Part shown: positions 14,593-15,213 of the stretch, in pieces
Position numbering within the stretch: the stretch's first letter is position 1
How the letters are laid out: each line of letters opens with the position of its first letter
Source: TMP-24 sp031376305
Lineage (GTDB): Bacteria > Pseudomonadota > Alphaproteobacteria > Rhodobacterales > Rhodobacteraceae
Reading direction: 5' to 3'
Assembly: GCA_031376305.1 (NCBI GenBank)
Contig: JANMDM010000278.1
Coordinates: 1-15,213 of the forward strand
Length of the DNA: 15,213 nucleotides
Notes under the pieces: generated by a model
Seen by the model: the letters and a program-made list of their open reading frames with translations, nothing else
Databases searched by the model: none
What the model was told of the DNA's origin: nothing
Made by a program: the position numbers and the translations under genes

Positions 14593-14622
14593 CTGATACT
14601 TCCTGAATCGGAAGACTGTCAA
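14593..14622 (-). promoter_or_regulatory. Promoter of the Lrp-hyuA-transporter operon
   Basis: On the minus strand an exact TTGACA -35 (14622-14617) is followed after 18 bp by TATCAG (14598-14593), a four-of-six match to TATAAT. Transcription would start near 14586, leaving a leader of about 33 nt before the TTG start codon. Confidence 0.65.
14599..14614. promoter_or_regulatory. Candidate Lrp-type operator, promoter-spacer site
   Basis: CTTCCTGAATCGGAAG: arms CTTCC and GGAAG around six bases. It fills nearly the whole -35/-10 spacer, so protein bound here should exclude RNA polymerase. It shares the TTCC...GGAA design with the site at 14631-14645. Confidence 0.6.
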
Positions 14623-14630
14623 ACATTAAT

Positions 14631-14645
14631 TTTCCGAAACGGAAA
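14631..14645. promoter_or_regulatory. Candidate Lrp-type operator, upstream site
   Basis: TTTCCGAAACGGAAA: perfect 6-bp arms around AAA. Its centre is 31.5 bp from the centre of the spacer palindrome, about three DNA turns, so both sites face the same side of the helix, as expected for cooperative binding by a multimeric Lrp-type protein. Confidence 0.6.
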
Positions 14646-14908
14646 GTATTTTGAATTTATCGACCGCTTATTGCCTCATCACCGCGTCCGGATGCCGAAA
14701 CGCCGCCTTCAGGCTGATGCGCCCTGTGCCCTGTGCCCTGACGGGAAGTCAGGTGACGGTCATTCAGCACGGCGTTCGGCGGCAAGCGGATGATCTCCGG
14801 CGACGGTTTGCACTGACAAAAGGCTCTGGGTTTTGACATCGGAAAAGCTGGAAACCCGCCCTACCCCGCCCTGCCGGAACTGCCTCTGACAGAGCCTCTG
14901 CGCGGGCA
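14646..14908. other. Intergenic stretch without a supported gene
   Basis: Only two roughly 60-codon open frames occur here, one on each strand; neither has a recognisable domain or convincing ribosome site. The stretch holds a tandem heptamer (14722-14742), a small hairpin (14737-14753) and no evident promoter or tRNA. The DNA just after the TPR gene's stop has a CAGAGCCTCTG palindrome (14890-14900) without a T-run, so no clear terminator is seen. Confidence 0.5.
14722..14742 (+). repeat. Short tandem repeat, heptamer CCCTGTG
   Basis: Two exact CCCTGTG units (14722-14728 and 14729-14735) and a third diverged unit CCCTGAC (14736-14742). The third unit also forms the left arm of the hairpin CCTGAC-GGGAA-GTCAGG (14737-14753). 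No function is apparent. Confidence 0.5.
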
Positions 14909-15213
14909 CTATTGCAGCCCGGCGGCCTCGAGATCCGCAAGATACGGGGTCAGAACCTTTTCTGCCATGAACGGAAAACGGTCACCCGGTGCCAAACCGG
15001 CCAACGCCAGTGTCAAGCCGGGGTTTTCAGTTTTTATCACTGCGATCAACGCTTTCGCGTCAGCAATCCGGTCCGCGCGAACAAGCGCCGCAGCTTTGCA
15101 AATCCCGCAATAGTACCTGATCTTTTCGTACTCGGTGACAGCTTCCTCTGCCCGACCCGCGGTGTAGTAGGCCCAGGCCAGACGATCCCGATACCAATCC
15201 GGAACCACAGCTT
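14909..15213 (-). CDS. TPR-containing protein, C-terminal end (possible adenylate cyclase tail)
   Basis: The frame enters from the right edge and ends at TAG (14909-14911), so only about the last 100 residues are present; the GTG at 15208 is internal and not a start. Tetratricopeptide-like helices are visible: DRLAWAYYTAGRAEEAVTEYEKI, then AAALVRADRIADAKALIAVI. The closing part, ENPGLTLALAGLAPGDRF through LADLEAAGLQ, resembles the end of TPR tails found after class III adenylate/guanylate cyclase domains in alphaproteobacteria, where the pattern is PGF(T)...P(F)...LxxLRxAGL. The cyclase domain itself is outside the window, so that assignment is an inference. Confidence 0.65.
   Translation of the reverse strand, partial: AVVPDWYRDRLAWAYYTAGRAEEAVTEYEKIRYYCGICKAAALVRADRIADAKALIAVIKTENPGLTLALAGLAPGDRFPFMAEKVLTPYLADLEAAGLQ

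Noticed and set aside
14651..14839. Two roughly 60-codon frames on opposite strands in the right intergenic region
   Set aside because: No ribosome site, no recognisable family, and each is about as long as expected by chance in GC-rich DNA.
14890..14900. CAGAGCCTCTG palindrome as terminator of the TPR gene
   Set aside because: The stem is only five base pairs and has no T-run on the minus strand, so it is not convincing as a terminator.

Overview
The window looks like chromosomal DNA of an alphaproteobacterium, most likely a Rhodobacterales (roseobacter-type) species. This is inferred from the GC-rich coding style, the FrcBCAK-type sugar cassette with a ROK regulator, and dense operons with ATGA start/stop overlaps. 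No rRNA, tRNA, IS element, phage gene or CRISPR array is visible. Nearly all of the DNA is coding, and the many long antisense open frames are shadows of GC-rich genes.

Region 1 (1-447, minus) is the N-terminal 149 codons of a carbon-nitrogen hydrolase that runs off the left edge. The gap at 448-633 holds two adjacent hairpins. The second is followed by T5 and reads as an intrinsic terminator on the plus strand, where no upstream plus-strand gene is present.

Region 2 (634-6134) is a divergent sugar locus. On the minus strand are a FucU/RbsD-type sugar mutarotase and a ROK repressor, translationally coupled. On the plus strand is a four-gene operon: periplasmic binding protein (frcB), permease (frcC), single-domain ATPase (frcA) and a P-loop kinase (frcK). 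The order matches the fructose/mannose/ribose uptake system frcBCAK known from Sinorhizobium. The divergent intergenic region has back-to-back -35-like boxes flanking AT-rich DNA, a plausible operator for the ROK protein. A strong hairpin between frcB and frcC probably raises the binding-protein transcript relative to the rest.

Region 3 (6143-14552, minus) is one long, tightly packed operon. In transcription order it holds an Lrp/AsnC-type regulator, a hydantoinase/oxoprolinase HyuA-like protein, a DUF917 / S-methyl-thiohydantoin-desulfurase-family protein, a family-5 solute-binding protein, two Dpp/Opp-type permeases and two ATPases. The set reads as uptake plus ring-chemistry catabolism of a hydantoin-like, oxoproline-like or thiohydantoin-like compound, or of a peptide derivative. 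The substrate cannot be set from sequence. Its promoter has an exact TTGACA -35 box and two palindromes of related sequence. One fills the -35/-10 spacer and the other lies 31.5 bp upstream (centre to centre, about three helical turns), which is a good candidate autoregulatory operator.

Region 4 (14553-15213) is a 356-bp intergenic stretch, followed by the C-terminal end of a TPR-containing protein that enters from the right edge. It resembles the tail of TPR proteins fused to adenylate cyclase domains.
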